Notes: generated by a model from the sequence alone, not told the origin. DNA of 33,946 bases from JAWVFN01 sp963696625 (GCA_963696625.1 CAVOKZ010000022.1:1-33946); one strand, 5' to 3'. Positions 16,644-27,792 are shown, counted from the first letter of the stretch. Numbers and translations are program-made.

Positions 16644-16721
16644 ATGGCATCGACTGCCGACAAGCCCTCCGCGACAAGAAGCGCCTTTGGTGGGACCCGC
16701 GGCCCCGGATTGGGACCGTGA
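16644..16721 (+). CDS. 25-codon leader ORF overlapping the epimerase start
   Basis: ATG 16644 opens a 25-codon frame (MASTADKPSATRSAFGGTRG and five more residues) whose TGA (16719-16721) overlaps the GTG start of the epimerase (16718-16720). The epimerase GTG has no convincing Shine-Dalgarno, so re-initiation after this ORF would explain its translation. The peptide itself resembles nothing I know. It is supported only by position and could be chance. Confidence 0.35.
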   Translation: MASTADKPSATRSAFGGTRGPGLGP

Positions 16722-17650
16722 TCGGGCGGACCTCGATCGAAGGGGTCCCGGTCCTGACCCTGAGCTCGCAGGAGTCTGGCCTCGAAGCCGCCCTCGCGCC
16801 GGGCGCCGGCATGGTGACGTGTTCGCTGCGCCACCGTGGCGAGGAGCTCCTGGGGCAGCGCGGCGGCCTCGCCGCCTACGTGCGGGAAGGTGGGACGATG
16901 GGCATCCCGCTCCTGCATCCGTGGGCGAACCGGCTCGCGGCGTCGGCCTTCGAGGTGGCCGGTGCGCCGATCCGCCTTGACCTCGGCTCGCCCCGGGTCG
17001 GCCGCGATGCCAGCGGGCTGCCGATCCACGGCCTGCTGGCCGGAATGCCCGGCTGGGAAGTGCTCCGGCACGAGCGGCATGCCACTGGCGGAGTGCTGTC
17101 TGCGCGCTTCGACTTCGCGGCTCAGAGGGAGCTGATCGAAATGTTTCCGATCCCGCACGAGGTTGGCATCGAGGCTGATCTGGACGGTGGCGAGCTGCGA
17201 ATCGCGACCACATTGCGTGCCCACAACAACCCCGTCCCGGTTTCGTTTGGCTTCCACCCGTACTTCCGACTCCCCGGCCTGCCCCGCGAGGACTGGGAGG
17301 TCTACCTGCCGGTGCGCGAGCATCTTGGTGTCGATCGGCTTGGCCTGCCGTCAGGGCGGCGCTCGCCAGCCGGAATTCGTCCAGGGCGCCTGGGGACGCG
17401 GACGTTCGACGACGCCTTCCTCGCGCCGGCCGATTCCGAGCCCCTGGTCCTCGCCGGTGGCGGGCGGCGGATCGAGGTGCGATTCGGTGCCGCGTACCGG
17501 TTCGCACAGATCTACGCGCCTGCTGCTGACGACGTCGTCGCGATCGAGCCGATGACCGCCCCGACCAACGCTCTCGTCAGCGGCGAAGGTCTCCACGTCC
17601 TCGGCCCGGGTGAGGACGTGACGGCCTCCTTCTCGATTGCTGTCAACTGA
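16718..17650 (+). CDS. Aldose 1-epimerase (mutarotase) family protein
   Basis: A 310-aa galactose-mutarotase-fold enzyme that interconverts alpha and beta anomers of sugars, feeding sugar oxidation. The landmarks are GIPLLHPWANRLAASAFEVA (about residues 66-85), with the Asn-Arg sugar contact; GLPIHGLLAGMPGWEV, with a catalytic His; VSFGFHPYFRLPG, with the second His; and IEPMTAPTNAL near the C-terminus, with the catalytic Glu. GTG 16718 is the only start compatible with the family N-terminus and overlaps the stop of the leader ORF. It lies 72 bp upstream of zwf, which has its own copy of the promoter palindrome. Confidence 0.88.
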   Translation: MIGRTSIEGVPVLTLSSQESGLEAALAPGAGMVTCSLRHRGEELLGQRGGLAAYVREGGTMGIPLLHPWANRLAASAFEVAGAPIRLDLGSPRVGRDASGLPIHGLLAGMPGWEVLRHERHATGGVLSARFDFAAQRELIEMFPIPHEVGIEADLDGGELRIATTLRAHNNPVPVSFGFHPYFRLPGLPREDWEVYLPVREHLGVDRLGLPSGRRSPAGIRPGRLGTRTFDDAFLAPADSEPLVLAGGGRRIEVRFGAAYRFAQIYAPAADDVVAIEPMTAPTNALVSGEGLHVLGPGEDVTASFSIAVN

Positions 17651-17668
17651 TCGGAGGAGACGGCCCGA

Positions 17669-17715
17669 ATTCACCCGATTGGGATGAGGCGCCCGGCGCC
17701 CACGGGGCGCAGCAT
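17669..17715 (+). promoter_or_regulatory. Palindrome-22-(-10) promoter, zwf operon (copy 4)
   Basis: The palindrome TCACCCGATTGGGATGA is at 17671-17687 and the -10-like CAGCAT at 17710-17715. The gap is 22 bp. ATG 17723 follows the hexamer by 7 bp, so the zwf mRNA is probably leaderless. The sequence from the palindrome to the ATG is nearly superimposable on that before cydA. Confidence 0.7.
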
Positions 17716-17722
17716 TGGGGCG

Positions 17723-19131
17723 ATGAGCCCGAGCAGCCCGCCCGCCGAGAGTGCCGCCAGTCCTGCCGACGTCTTCGTCGTGTTCGGGATCAGCGGTGAC
17801 CTTGCCAAGGTGATGACCTTTCACTCCCTGTACCGCCTCGAGCAGCGCCGCCTGCTCGACTGCCCGATCGTCGGTGTCGCGGTCGACGACTGGACGGTCG
17901 ACGATCTGCGCAACCGGGCGAGGGCCTCGATCGAAGCTTGTGGCGAGACGATCGACGAGGCGGTCTTCGGACGGCTCGCGGCACGCCTCTCCTATGTCTC
18001 GGGCGATTTCGCGGACGCGGCGACCTTCGACCGCGTTGCCGACGCGATCAAGGGCGCCGCGAACCCGGTCTTCTACCTCGAGATCCCCCCCTTCTTGTTC
18101 GCGGCCGTGATCAAGGGCCTGCACGGCGCCGGTCTGACCGAGTCTGCGCGCGTGGTTGTCGAGAAGCCCTTCGGTCACGACCTGGCCTCGGCGCGCGAGC
18201 TCAACGCCGAGGTACATCGGTATCTCGACGAGTCCCAGCTCTACCGGATCGACCACTTCCTGGGCAAGATGGGTCTGGTCGAGATCCTCTTCCTGCGGTT
18301 CGCGAACACGATGTTCGAGCCGATCTGGAACCGCAACCATGTCTCCTCGGTTCAGATCACGATGGCCGAGAGCTTCGGCGTCGAGGATCGCGGCCATTTC
18401 TACGACCCGGTTGGGGCGCTGCGCGACGTCGTCGTGAATCACCTGATGCAGGTGGTCGCGGCGGCGGCGATGGAGCCGCCGGCGAGCGGCGACCCGGCGA
18501 CCTTGAAGGACGCGATGTTCGCGGTCTTCCGCTCGATGGCCGACGCCGACCCCGATCACTACGTGCGCGGCCAGTACGACGGATACCTGGACACCGTCGG
18601 CGTCGCCGACGACTCGCAGACCGAGACCTACGCGGCTCTGCGCCTCGAGATTGAAAACTGGCGCTGGTCGGGAGTGCCGTTCTTCATCCGCACCGGCAAG
18701 CACCTGCCCGCGACCCAGACCGAGCTGCGACTGGTCTTCAAGCACCCGCCCCGCCTCGGCTTCGGCTTTCGCGGCCGACCAGAGCCCGATCAGTTGATCA
18801 TCCGGCTCGACCCCAGCACGGGTGTGCAGATGTTGCTGCAGGCTCAGCGCAGCGGCGCCCGCGCCCCCGAGCAGATCAACCTCGAGATGGAGTTCGCAGA
18901 GGAGGGCGGCGAGGGTCCGACGCCCTATGAGGTGCTGCTGCAGGCCGCAATGGTCGGCGACAGCGCTCGCTTCACCCGGCAGGACGCCGTCGAGGAGACC
19001 TGGCGGATTCTGCAGCCCCTGCTCGACCGCAGGCCCGAGGTGTGCAGCTACGCGCCGGGATCGTGGGGGCCCGAGGAGTCTCAGCGCTTGACCGCCGGAC
19101 ACGGGACCTGGCACGACCCCTGGATCGGTCG

Positions 19132-19135
<4 letters not shown>
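17723..19135 (+). CDS. zwf: Glucose-6-phosphate 1-dehydrogenase
   Basis: A 470-aa enzyme of the expected length. It oxidises glucose-6-phosphate to 6-phosphogluconolactone and supplies NADPH. The Rossmann nucleotide motif is VVFGISGDLAKV (about residues 19-30). The active-site signature RIDHFLGK is at residues 175-182 with the catalytic His and Lys, and EKPFGHDL precedes it. ATG 17723 is chosen because the shared promoter places its -10 7 bp upstream and the next residues lead straight into the Rossmann strand. The stop overlaps the GH15 start (ATGA), so the two are translationally coupled. A Met follows the active-site Lys where the usual residue is Glu; the effect is unknown. Confidence 0.93.
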
Positions 19136-20990
<1,855 letters not shown>

Positions 20991-20994
<4 letters not shown>

Positions 20995-22550
20995 GCCACT
21001 ACGACGTGATCGTGGTCGGCAGCGGGGCCGGCGGCGGCACGCTCGTCCACCGGCTCGCCCCCTCGGGCAAGCGCATCCTTCTCCTCGAGCGTGGTGATTG
21101 GCTCCCGCGCGAGCCCGAGAACTGGTCGGCGGGGCCGGTCTTCGTGGAGAACCGCTACATCTCAAAAGACGTCTGGTACGACGACGCGGGGAAGGCGTTC
21201 CAACCCCAGGCCCACTACTTCGTCGGCGGCGCGACCAAGCTCTACGGAGCGGCGCTCTACCGGTTGCGGGCCGAGGACTTCGGCGAGCTGCGCCACCACG
21301 ATGGACTCTCGCCCGCCTGGCCCCTCTCCTACGAGGAGCTCGAGCCTTACTACCTGGAGGCGGAGGAGCTTTACCAGGTGCATGGCTCGCGGGGAGAGGA
21401 TCCAACCGAAGGGAAGGCGAGCGGTGCCTACCCATACCCGGCCCTTGCGCACGAGCCGAGGATCCAACGGCTCTCAGACGATCTCGAATCCCTCGGTCTG
21501 AATCCCTTCCACGCGCCCTGTGGTGTCCGCGTCGACGAAGCGAACACCCCCTACAGCCCTTGCATCCGCTGCGCCACCTGCGATGGCTTCCCCTGCCTGC
21601 TGCACGCCAAGTCCGACGCCGAGGTGCTGGCCGTGCGACCGGCGCTTGAACACCCCAACGTCACTCTGCTGACCGGGGCCGAGGCGCTACGACTCGAGGC
21701 CGATGCGGCGGGCAAAGCGGTCACCGGCGTCGTCGTGCGCCGGGGCGACGAGGTCGAGACCTACTCCGCCGATCTGGTCGTTGTCTCCTGCGGTGCCGCC
21801 AACTCCGCCCGGCTTCTGCTCGCCTCCGCCTCCGACGCGCACCCGAACGGGCTCGCCAACGGCTCCGACCAGGTAGGCCGCAACTACATGTTCCACGCCA
21901 GTCAGGCGGTCCTGGCGCTCTCGCGCGAAGAGAACCCAACCGTCTTCCAGAAGACGCTCGGCCTCAACGACTTCTATTTCGGCGCCGACGATTTCGACTT
22001 TCCCCTCGGCAACATCCAGATGGTCGGCAAGTCCCAGGCGGAGATGTACAGGGGTGAGAAGCCGCTGGAGACGGCCCTGGCTCCGGAGTTCGCGCTCGCC
22101 GACGTCGCTCGGCACGCGGTCGACTTCTGGCTCTCGACCGAGGATCTTCCGCTGCCCGAGAACAGGGTCACCCTGAGCGACGACGGCCGGGTTCGACTGT
22201 CCTACAAGCCGACGAACGGCGAGGCGCAGCGCCGCCTCTACCAGCGGCTGAAGTCGATGTTGGGCAAGATCGGGATGCGCGAGGGTCACCTTCTGCCGCA
22301 CAATGCGTACCTGCGCACCGACATCCCGGTGGCGGGCGTCGCGCACCAGGCGGGCACCTGTCGCTTCGGGACCGACCCCGAGAGCTCGGTCCTCGACGTC
22401 AACTGCAGGGCGCACGAGCTGGACAACCTCTACGTCGTCGATACGAGCTTCTTTCCCAGCATCGGAGCGGTCAACCCGGCGCTGACCGCTATGGCCAACG
22501 CGATTCGCGTCGGCGATCACCTGCGCGAACGACTCGCGGCTCCCAGCTAG
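20991..22550 (+). CDS. GMC-family FAD-dependent oxidoreductase
   Basis: A 519-aa flavoprotein. The FAD-binding VIVVGSGAGGGTLVHRLAP is at the N-terminus and LLLERGDWLPRE follows. A Cys cluster CIRCATCDGFPC (C191, C194, C197, C202) resembles an iron-sulfur or structural site seen in some GMC and gluconate-dehydrogenase-like proteins. The C-terminal GMC domain contains VAHQAGTCRFG (H452 as catalytic base) and NPALTAMANAIRVGDHL. It probably oxidises a sugar or other alcohol; the electron acceptor is unknown. GTG 20991 overlaps the GH15 stop (GTGA), so zwf, GH15 and this gene form one tightly coupled operon. Confidence 0.88.
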
Positions 22551-22643
22551 ATGAGTATTTCCACGACCAGGCCCACCTGCGTCTTTGATCTGCTCGGCCG
22601 GGCACGCCCCCAGTCATACCTCGCCGTGGAACTGCTCATCTAG
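22551..22643 (+). CDS. Possible 30-aa small ORF between GMC and NADH dehydrogenase genes
   Basis: An ATG starts on the base after the GMC stop (TAG then ATG) and reads 30 codons (MSISTTRPTCVFDLLGRARP onward) to TAG at 22641-22643, five bases before the next gene. The perfect packing suggests coupled translation, but no family is recognisable and the Shine-Dalgarno is poor. Confidence 0.25.
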   Translation: MSISTTRPTCVFDLLGRARPQSYLAVELLI

Positions 22644-22647
22644 GTCC

Positions 22648-24012
22648 ATGGGAGCGGCGAGCACGAGCCAGCCTACGGCGAAGCGCCGCCGCGTGGTGAT
22701 CGTCGGTGCCGGGTTCGGTGGGCTCGCCGCCGCCGCGGTGCTGCGCCGGGCCGACCTCGACGTGACCATCGTCGATCGCACCAACCACCACCTCTTCCAG
22801 CCCCTTCTCTACCAGGTCGCCGCCGGTGGCCTCTCGGAGGGCGCTTGCGCAGCGACGACCCGGACGCTGCTGCGCGGTGCCCGCCGCTGCACGGTGCTGA
22901 TGGCCGAGGCCGTCGCCCTCGATGCGGCTGGCAGGCGAGTCCAGCTCGATGACGGCAGCTGGCTCGCCTACGATAGCCTGGTCGTCGCCGCGGGAGCCAA
23001 GACCTCCTACTTCGGGCATGAGGAGTGGGCGGAGTTCACCGCCGGCCTGAAGAGCCTCTCCGATGCAGTCGCCCTGCGCGATCGCATCTTTGGCGCATTC
23101 GAGCGGGCAGAGCGGGCGGCCACTCGGGCGGATCGGGACGCCTGGCTGCGCTTCGTCGTCGTCGGCGGTGGGCCCACCGGCGTCGAGCTCAGCGGCCAGC
23201 TGGCGATTCTGTCCCGCAACACGCTACGGCGGGAGTTCCGCAACATCGATCCCGCCGCGGCGACGATAACGCTGGTCGACGCCGGCGAGCGCCTGGTGCC
23301 CGCGTTCCACCCGAAGTTGTCGGCCAAGGTCGCCGATCAACTCGCCTCGCTCGGGGTCGAGGTCCGTGAGCGAGCTCGTGCCACCGCGATCGACGCCGAG
23401 GGAGTCGATCTGGATGTGGATGGAGAGGCCCTGCGGATCGCCTCCCGGACCGTGATCTGGGCCGCCGGGGTACGGGCCGCCGACTTGGCGACGGTGGTAG
23501 CCGAGGCGACGGGCGCCCCAACCGACCGCGGTGGGCGGATCGAGGTCGAGCCGACCTGCTCGATTCCGGGCCACCCGGAGATCTCGGTGATCGGTGACAT
23601 GGCCGCGCACCCGGGTGCGGACGGATCGCCGCTGCCGGGTCTCGCCACGGTCGCCATCCAGCAGGCCCACCACGTCGCCAGGGGGATCGAGTCGGGTGGC
23701 GTCGGCGCGACCGAGTCGTTCCACTATTTCGACAAGGGTGCCCTCGCGGTGGTCGGCCGAGGCAAGGCGGTCTGCGAAGTCCGCGGGCGACGTTTTTCGG
23801 GCCGGCCGGCCTTCTTCATGTACCTCGCCGTCCACCTCTACTACCTCAGTGGCATTCTCGGCCATCGGCTCGCCGTGCTCAGGGCATGGGTCGAGGGGAG
23901 GTTCGGCGTCCGCGGTGAGCGGGTGATCGAGGGAGCCCTTGCCAGAGATCGAAACGACCCGGCGGGAACGTCACTCGAATTGGGTGACGCGGGCGAGGAG
24001 ATGGGGCGATAG
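22648..24012 (+). CDS. ndh: Type II NADH dehydrogenase (NDH-2)
   Basis: A 454-aa single-subunit, non-proton-pumping NADH:quinone oxidoreductase. The FAD motif RRVVIVGAGFGGLAAAAVLR is at about residues 14-33, followed by NHHLFQPLLYQVAAGGL, a strong NDH-2 signature. The NADH-binding Rossmann segment is FVVVGGGPTGVELSGQLA (about 171-188). Then come VIGDMAAH and LATVAIQQAHHVARGI, the quinone-site region. The C-terminal amphipathic part FMYLAVHLYYLSGILG anchors it to the membrane. ATG 22648 is chosen over an upstream in-frame ATG that would extend through the small-ORF region. It would feed electrons from NADH to the quinone pool used by the cytochrome bd oxidase next door. Confidence 0.9.
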   Translation: MGAASTSQPTAKRRRVVIVGAGFGGLAAAAVLRRADLDVTIVDRTNHHLFQPLLYQVAAGGLSEGACAATTRTLLRGARRCTVLMAEAVALDAAGRRVQLDDGSWLAYDSLVVAAGAKTSYFGHEEWAEFTAGLKSLSDAVALRDRIFGAFERAERAATRADRDAWLRFVVVGGGPTGVELSGQLAILSRNTLRREFRNIDPAAATITLVDAGERLVPAFHPKLSAKVADQLASLGVEVRERARATAIDAEGVDLDVDGEALRIASRTVIWAAGVRAADLATVVAEATGAPTDRGGRIEVEPTCSIPGHPEISVIGDMAAHPGADGSPLPGLATVAIQQAHHVARGIESGGVGATESFHYFDKGALAVVGRGKAVCEVRGRRFSGRPAFFMYLAVHLYYLSGILGHRLAVLRAWVEGRFGVRGERVIEGALARDRNDPAGTSLELGDAGEEMGR

Positions 24013-24015
24013 TTT
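23969..24015 (+). promoter_or_regulatory. Palindrome-22-(-10) promoter before the HAD remnant (copy 5)
   Basis: The palindrome TCACTCGAATTGGGTGA is at 23971-23987 and the -10 TAGTTT at 24010-24015. The gap is 22 bp. It lies inside the 3' end of the NADH dehydrogenase gene and points at a decayed HAD gene, so it is a well-preserved promoter without an intact product. Confidence 0.6.
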
Positions 24016-24279
24016 CGCCGATCTCGAGTCTCGTTCCGGCAGCGGGTACCTGAAGCCTGCCGAGCGGATCGCGACCTTCGCCAACGACGGCACGCTCTGG
24101 ATTGAGCAGCCGCTGCCGGTGCAGCTCGACTTCATCTTTCGCGCGTTGGGGGCGGAGCGTGAGTTCGCAACACGGCGACCGCCGAGAGGTCCGTAGCCGA
24201 GGCGGCGCGACCGGGCTGGACCCTGGTCAGCATCAGGGACGACTGGGAGGTCGTGTCCTGGTTCACCCGATTGAGATGA
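23984..24279 (+). pseudogene. HAD-superfamily hydrolase with a large internal deletion
   Basis: The N-terminal piece (to about 24165) reads GYLKPAERIATFANDGTLWI, EQPLPVQLDFIFRALGAE, the characteristic beginning of a HAD phosphatase subgroup. In the DxDGT motif the nucleophilic Asp is replaced by Ala (FANDGT). After a frame change, a second piece reads RPGWTLVSIRDDWEVVSWF to TGA 24277-24279, matching the normal C-terminus of the same family. The roughly 200-residue core between them is gone. No usable start codon lies at the leaderless position of the promoter just upstream. The gene is clearly dead. Confidence 0.75.
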
Positions 24280-24307
24280 GGCGCCCGACACCGGCGATGT
24301 TCAGCAT
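24261..24307 (+). promoter_or_regulatory. Palindrome-22-(-10) promoter, cydAB (copy 6)
   Basis: The palindrome TCACCCGATTGAGATGA is at 24263-24279 and the -10-like CAGCAT at 24302-24307. The gap is 22 bp. ATG 24315 follows by 7 bp. The palindrome overlaps the stop of the HAD remnant. Confidence 0.7.
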
Positions 24308-24314
24308 CGGCGCA

Positions 24315-25718
24315 ATGCTGGCCTCGTTGGTCGACCTCCTGCCTCTCGCGGTGTCCTCGGAACTCATGCCCGCCCGGGAGCAGATGGCCTTCACCCTGGG
24401 CTTCCACATCATTCTCGCCAGCCTCGGGATCGCCTTTCCCGCCTACATGCTGATCGCCAACTACCGGGGCCTGCGCCGGAACGACCCGGACGCGATGGAG
24501 CTGGCGCGGCGCTGGTCGAAGGTCGCCGCTGTGACCTTCGCGGTCGGCGCCGTGACGGGCACGGTCCTCAGCTTCGAGTTCGGCCTGCTGTGGCCGGAGT
24601 TCACGGCCCGCTTCGGCGATGTCTTCGGCGTCGCTTTCGCGATCGAGGGGATCTTCTTCTTCGTCGAGGCCATCTTCATCTCCATCTATCTCTTCGGCTG
24701 GAGGCGTCTCTCGCCGTGGACCCATTTCTGGGCCGGCGTGCCGATCGTCATATGCGGCATCGGCGGCGCCTTCTCGGTCGTGGCGGTCAACTCCTGGATG
24801 AACCAGCCGCAGGGGTTCACGCTGGTAGGCGGCGAGGTAACCGACGTCGATCCGCTCAAGGTGATCTTCAACCCGGCGGTCGCCTACGAGGCTCCGCACA
24901 TGATCCTGGCCGGATACATGTTCACGGGCTTCATGATCGCCTCCGTCTATGCCGTGGGGATGCTGCGAGGACGGCGCGACCGACATCACCGCCTCGGCCT
25001 GTTGATCCCGCTGACCGTGGCTCTGATCGCGACGCCGATCCAGTTCATGGTGGGTGACACCGCCGCACGGTCCGTCGCCTCCGACCAGCCGGTGAAGTTC
25101 GCCGCGATGGAGTGCGTGCAGGAAACCCATACCCATGTGACCGAGTACATCGGTGGCCGCTGCACGTCAGAAGGAGTCAAGGGTGGCATCGGGATCCCCA
25201 ACCTCGACTCGTGGCTGGTCGGATTCAGCGCCGATACGGAGGTCACGGGACTCGACTCGGTGCCGCCCTCCGATCGCCCACCCGCGAACACGATGCTCCA
25301 CCTCGCCTTCGACGTGATGGTTGGTATCTGCTGCGCCCTACTGGCACTGGGCGCGTGGTTCGCCTTTGTCTGGTGGCGACGGCGCGACATTCCCCGGACG
25401 CCATGGTTCCTGCGAGCTGTCGCGATCTCGGGGGTCGCGGTCGCGGTCGCGATCGAGTGTGGCTGGATCGTCACCGAGGTCGGCCGCCAGCCCTGGATCG
25501 TCTACGAAGTCATGCGTACCGAGGAAGCGGTGACCGGCGCCAGCGGAATCTGGATCAGCCTTGCCGTCGTCGTCGCGGTTTACACGGCGCTCGCCGTCGC
25601 GGCCGTGCTCGTCTTGCGCTCGATGTCGCAGCGTTGGCGCGCCGCCGGCAATGCCGCGGATGAGAGTGGAGAGCCCTACGGCCCACCGGCGTCGGCGATC
25701 TCCGGGAACCCACGATGA
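24315..25718 (+). CDS. cydA: Cytochrome bd-type ubiquinol/menaquinol oxidase subunit I
   Basis: A 467-aa heme-bearing subunit of the bd-family terminal oxidase, which reduces O2 to water with quinol and has high oxygen affinity. About nine membrane helices are visible. The N-terminal heme ligand is H31 in AFTLGFHIILASLGIAFPAY. LSFEFGLLWPEFTARFGDVF and FAIEGIFFFVEAIFISIYLF carry the conserved Glu residues, and YEAPHMILAGYM the second His. The quinol loop is short, as in CIO-type actinobacterial enzymes. ATG 24315 is chosen over two nearby ATGs because the -10-like hexamer of the shared promoter ends 7 bp upstream, as in zwf. The stop overlaps cydB (ATGA). Confidence 0.92.
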   Translation: MLASLVDLLPLAVSSELMPAREQMAFTLGFHIILASLGIAFPAYMLIANYRGLRRNDPDAMELARRWSKVAAVTFAVGAVTGTVLSFEFGLLWPEFTARFGDVFGVAFAIEGIFFFVEAIFISIYLFGWRRLSPWTHFWAGVPIVICGIGGAFSVVAVNSWMNQPQGFTLVGGEVTDVDPLKVIFNPAVAYEAPHMILAGYMFTGFMIASVYAVGMLRGRRDRHHRLGLLIPLTVALIATPIQFMVGDTAARSVASDQPVKFAAMECVQETHTHVTEYIGGRCTSEGVKGGIGIPNLDSWLVGFSADTEVTGLDSVPPSDRPPANTMLHLAFDVMVGICCALLALGAWFAFVWWRRRDIPRTPWFLRAVAISGVAVAVAIECGWIVTEVGRQPWIVYEVMRTEEAVTGASGIWISLAVVVAVYTALAVAAVLVLRSMSQRWRAAGNAADESGEPYGPPASAISGNPR

Positions 25719-26728
25719 GCACCGCGGACGCCGTCGCTGCGGTCCTCTGGCTCGGCGCCACCTTCTACGTCGTCTTCGCGGGGGCCGATTTCGGTGCCGG
25801 GTTCTGGGACCTGCTGGCCGGCAGGGGTCGACGGGGAGACCAGGCGCGGGAGGCGATCGGTCATGCCATCGCCCCGGTCTGGGAGGCCAACCATGTCTGG
25901 CTGATCTTCGTTCTCGTGGTCCTTTGGACCGCATTTTCGGCGGCCTTCGGCGCGATCATGTCGACCCTGTTCATCCCGCTCAGCCTGGTCGCGCTCGGGA
26001 TCGTCCTGCGCGGGGCCGGCTTCGCCTTCAAGGGGGTGGCGGGAAAGGGCCGCAACCGGCGCGTCGCCGACCGGCTGTTCGGGCTCTCTTCGCTTCTGAC
26101 CCCGTTCTTCATGGGCGCCGTGGTCGGCGCGATCGCCTCAGGCAGGGTTCCACCCGGAAACGCCCAGGGGGATCCGCTGAGCAGCTGGCTGAACCCGGTC
26201 TCCCTGGTAACCGGCCTGCTCTTCCTCACGACGAGCGCCTATCTGGCGGCTGTATTCCTCGCGCACGATTCGCGGCGCGTCGGAGGCCCCGAGGACTACT
26301 TTCGGGTGCGCGCCCTCTGGTCGGCGCTCCTCAGCGCCCTCGTCGCCGTCGTCGCGATGTGGATCTACCGTGCCGACGATCGCTACATCTACGACGGGCT
26401 CACGGGAGACGGGCTTCCTCTCGTCATCGTTTCGCTGCTCTGCGGCGGGGCCGCGCTCGCGTCGCTCTGGCGAGGCGGCTCACGACGAACCAGGGTGCCG
26501 GCGGTCGGCGCCGTGGTGACCATGGTCTGGGCGTGGGCCGTGGCCCAGTATCCATACCTGCTCCCACAATCGCTGACGATCGACGAAGGCGCGGGCGTCG
26601 ACGAGACTCTCCAGGTTGTCCTGGTGGTCTTCGTGGCGGCCGTTCTCGTGGTCTTGCCGTCCCTGGTTTGGCTGTTCACCCTGGCCCAACGAGACATCGT
26701 CGAGGAGCGACCCGAAACGAGGCTGTAG
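25715..26728 (+). CDS. cydB: Cytochrome bd-type oxidase subunit II
   Basis: A 337-aa integral membrane partner of CydA with eight or nine helices. The family start WLGATFYVVFAGADFGAGFW, then IAPVWEANHVWLIFVLVVLW, is clear. FMGAVVGAIASGRVPPGN and SLVTGLLFLTTSAYLAAVFL follow, with PYLLPQSLTIDEGAG near the end. It has no hemes of its own and stabilises the complex. ATG 25715 overlaps the cydA stop, so the subunits are made together. No CydCD assembly transporter genes follow; the next gene is convergent after 36 bp. Confidence 0.92.
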   Translation: MSTADAVAAVLWLGATFYVVFAGADFGAGFWDLLAGRGRRGDQAREAIGHAIAPVWEANHVWLIFVLVVLWTAFSAAFGAIMSTLFIPLSLVALGIVLRGAGFAFKGVAGKGRNRRVADRLFGLSSLLTPFFMGAVVGAIASGRVPPGNAQGDPLSSWLNPVSLVTGLLFLTTSAYLAAVFLAHDSRRVGGPEDYFRVRALWSALLSALVAVVAMWIYRADDRYIYDGLTGDGLPLVIVSLLCGGAALASLWRGGSRRTRVPAVGAVVTMVWAWAVAQYPYLLPQSLTIDEGAGVDETLQVVLVVFVAAVLVVLPSLVWLFTLAQRDIVEERPETRL

Positions 26729-26764
26729 GAGTAGGGAGGACCGGCCACGCTGACCTTCTCCATC

Positions 26765-27679
26765 TCAGGTGGCCTCGTCGGCCCGACTGAGAAGCGGGGC
26801 GGACGAGCGCTTCGCGGCGAGCCGCCGCTGCACTAAGAGGGTCGCGGCCCCGGCGGCAACCAGCAGGACCACGTTCGTCCCGAGCACGATCAGCGCTCCC
26901 AGGACCGTTCCGGCGTCACCGACACCAGCCGCGACACCGAGATACGCGGCGGCAGGGATCGTCGTCACCGAGATCGCTACCCCGACGCTGGAGCTCGCCC
27001 GGGTCTCGAGGGCGAGCATCGCCGCGACGCCCGCGGCCAGCGCCACCGCGATCGTAGCCGCGTTTACCGAGGTGAGCCCCGACAGCGATGCGGCACCGAC
27101 CTCGAAGTCTCCGGGCAGCAGACCGAGCGGATCGAGGATCGCCGTGATCGCAGCCCCGCTCAGACAAGTGACCAAGAAGCCGACCAGCAGCGTCCCTCCC
27201 GCGTGGGTCACAAGCCGTCGGTCGCGGGCGACGATCCCGACGCAGATCGCCGTGATCGGCAGCATGTCGGGACTGATCGCCATGCCACCGACGATCAGAA
27301 TCCCGTTGTCGTAGATGACGCCGAAGCCCGCCACCACGCCGGCGACAGCCATGAACGCGAGGTAGCGGGCGAGGAGCCGTGAGTTGAGCGTCGCCTGGCC
27401 CAGCATGTCGGTCCAGATCAGGCTCGCCGTCGGTGGTCGTCGCGGTCCGCCGACCGTCTCTTTCCGGGTCAGCGAGACATTCTCTTCGGTGACCCCGGCG
27501 GAGCGGACGAGCCAGAATGCGCGATCCGCGCCCCGAGGGTCCACCTCTCCTCCGAGGCGGGCTTGACCGGCGGTCAGGGCGGGCGTCAGGGTGGCGGCGC
27601 GCAACAATCCAGCGCGCTCCAGCTCGGTGCCGAGCGATCGCAGTCGAGCCTCGTCGCCGAACGCCTTGAGTTGCAGCAT
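26765..27679 (-). CDS. DUF389 membrane protein
   Basis: A 304-aa protein. The N-terminal 90 residues form a soluble domain (MLQLKAFGDEARLRSLGTEL; VTEENVSLTRKETVGGP). A DUF389 membrane domain of six or seven helices follows (YLAFMAVAGVVAGFGVIYDN, ILIVGGMAISPDMLPITAIC, GTLLVGFLVTCLSGAAITAI). The DNGILIVGGMAISP motif is the family signature. Function is not established. ATG 27679 is chosen because it lies at exactly the same distance from promoter copy 7 as zwf and cydA do from theirs; longer upstream readings cross that promoter. Confidence 0.85.
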   Translation of the reverse strand: MLQLKAFGDEARLRSLGTELERAGLLRAATLTPALTAGQARLGGEVDPRGADRAFWLVRSAGVTEENVSLTRKETVGGPRRPPTASLIWTDMLGQATLNSRLLARYLAFMAVAGVVAGFGVIYDNGILIVGGMAISPDMLPITAICVGIVARDRRLVTHAGGTLLVGFLVTCLSGAAITAILDPLGLLPGDFEVGAASLSGLTSVNAATIAVALAAGVAAMLALETRASSSVGVAISVTTIPAAAYLGVAAGVGDAGTVLGALIVLGTNVVLLVAAGAATLLVQRRLAAKRSSAPLLSRADEAT

Positions 27680-27686
27680 CGATGGA

Positions 27687-27733
27687 ATCCTCGCCGGGGA
27701 GAGGTCCGCCAGCGTCATCCGATTCGAGTGAGA
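27687..27733 (-). promoter_or_regulatory. Palindrome-22-(-10) promoter, DUF389 (copy 7)
   Basis: On the minus strand the palindrome TCACTCGAATCGGATGA spans 27731-27715 and the -10-like GAGGAT spans 27692-27687. The gap is 22 bp. ATG 27679 follows by 7 bp, indicating a leaderless transcript. Confidence 0.65.
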
Positions 27734-27792
27734 TCCGATCTGGGCATCGGGTCGTGATCCTTGGAGAACCGCCCCTCCACGGGACGGTCGCG

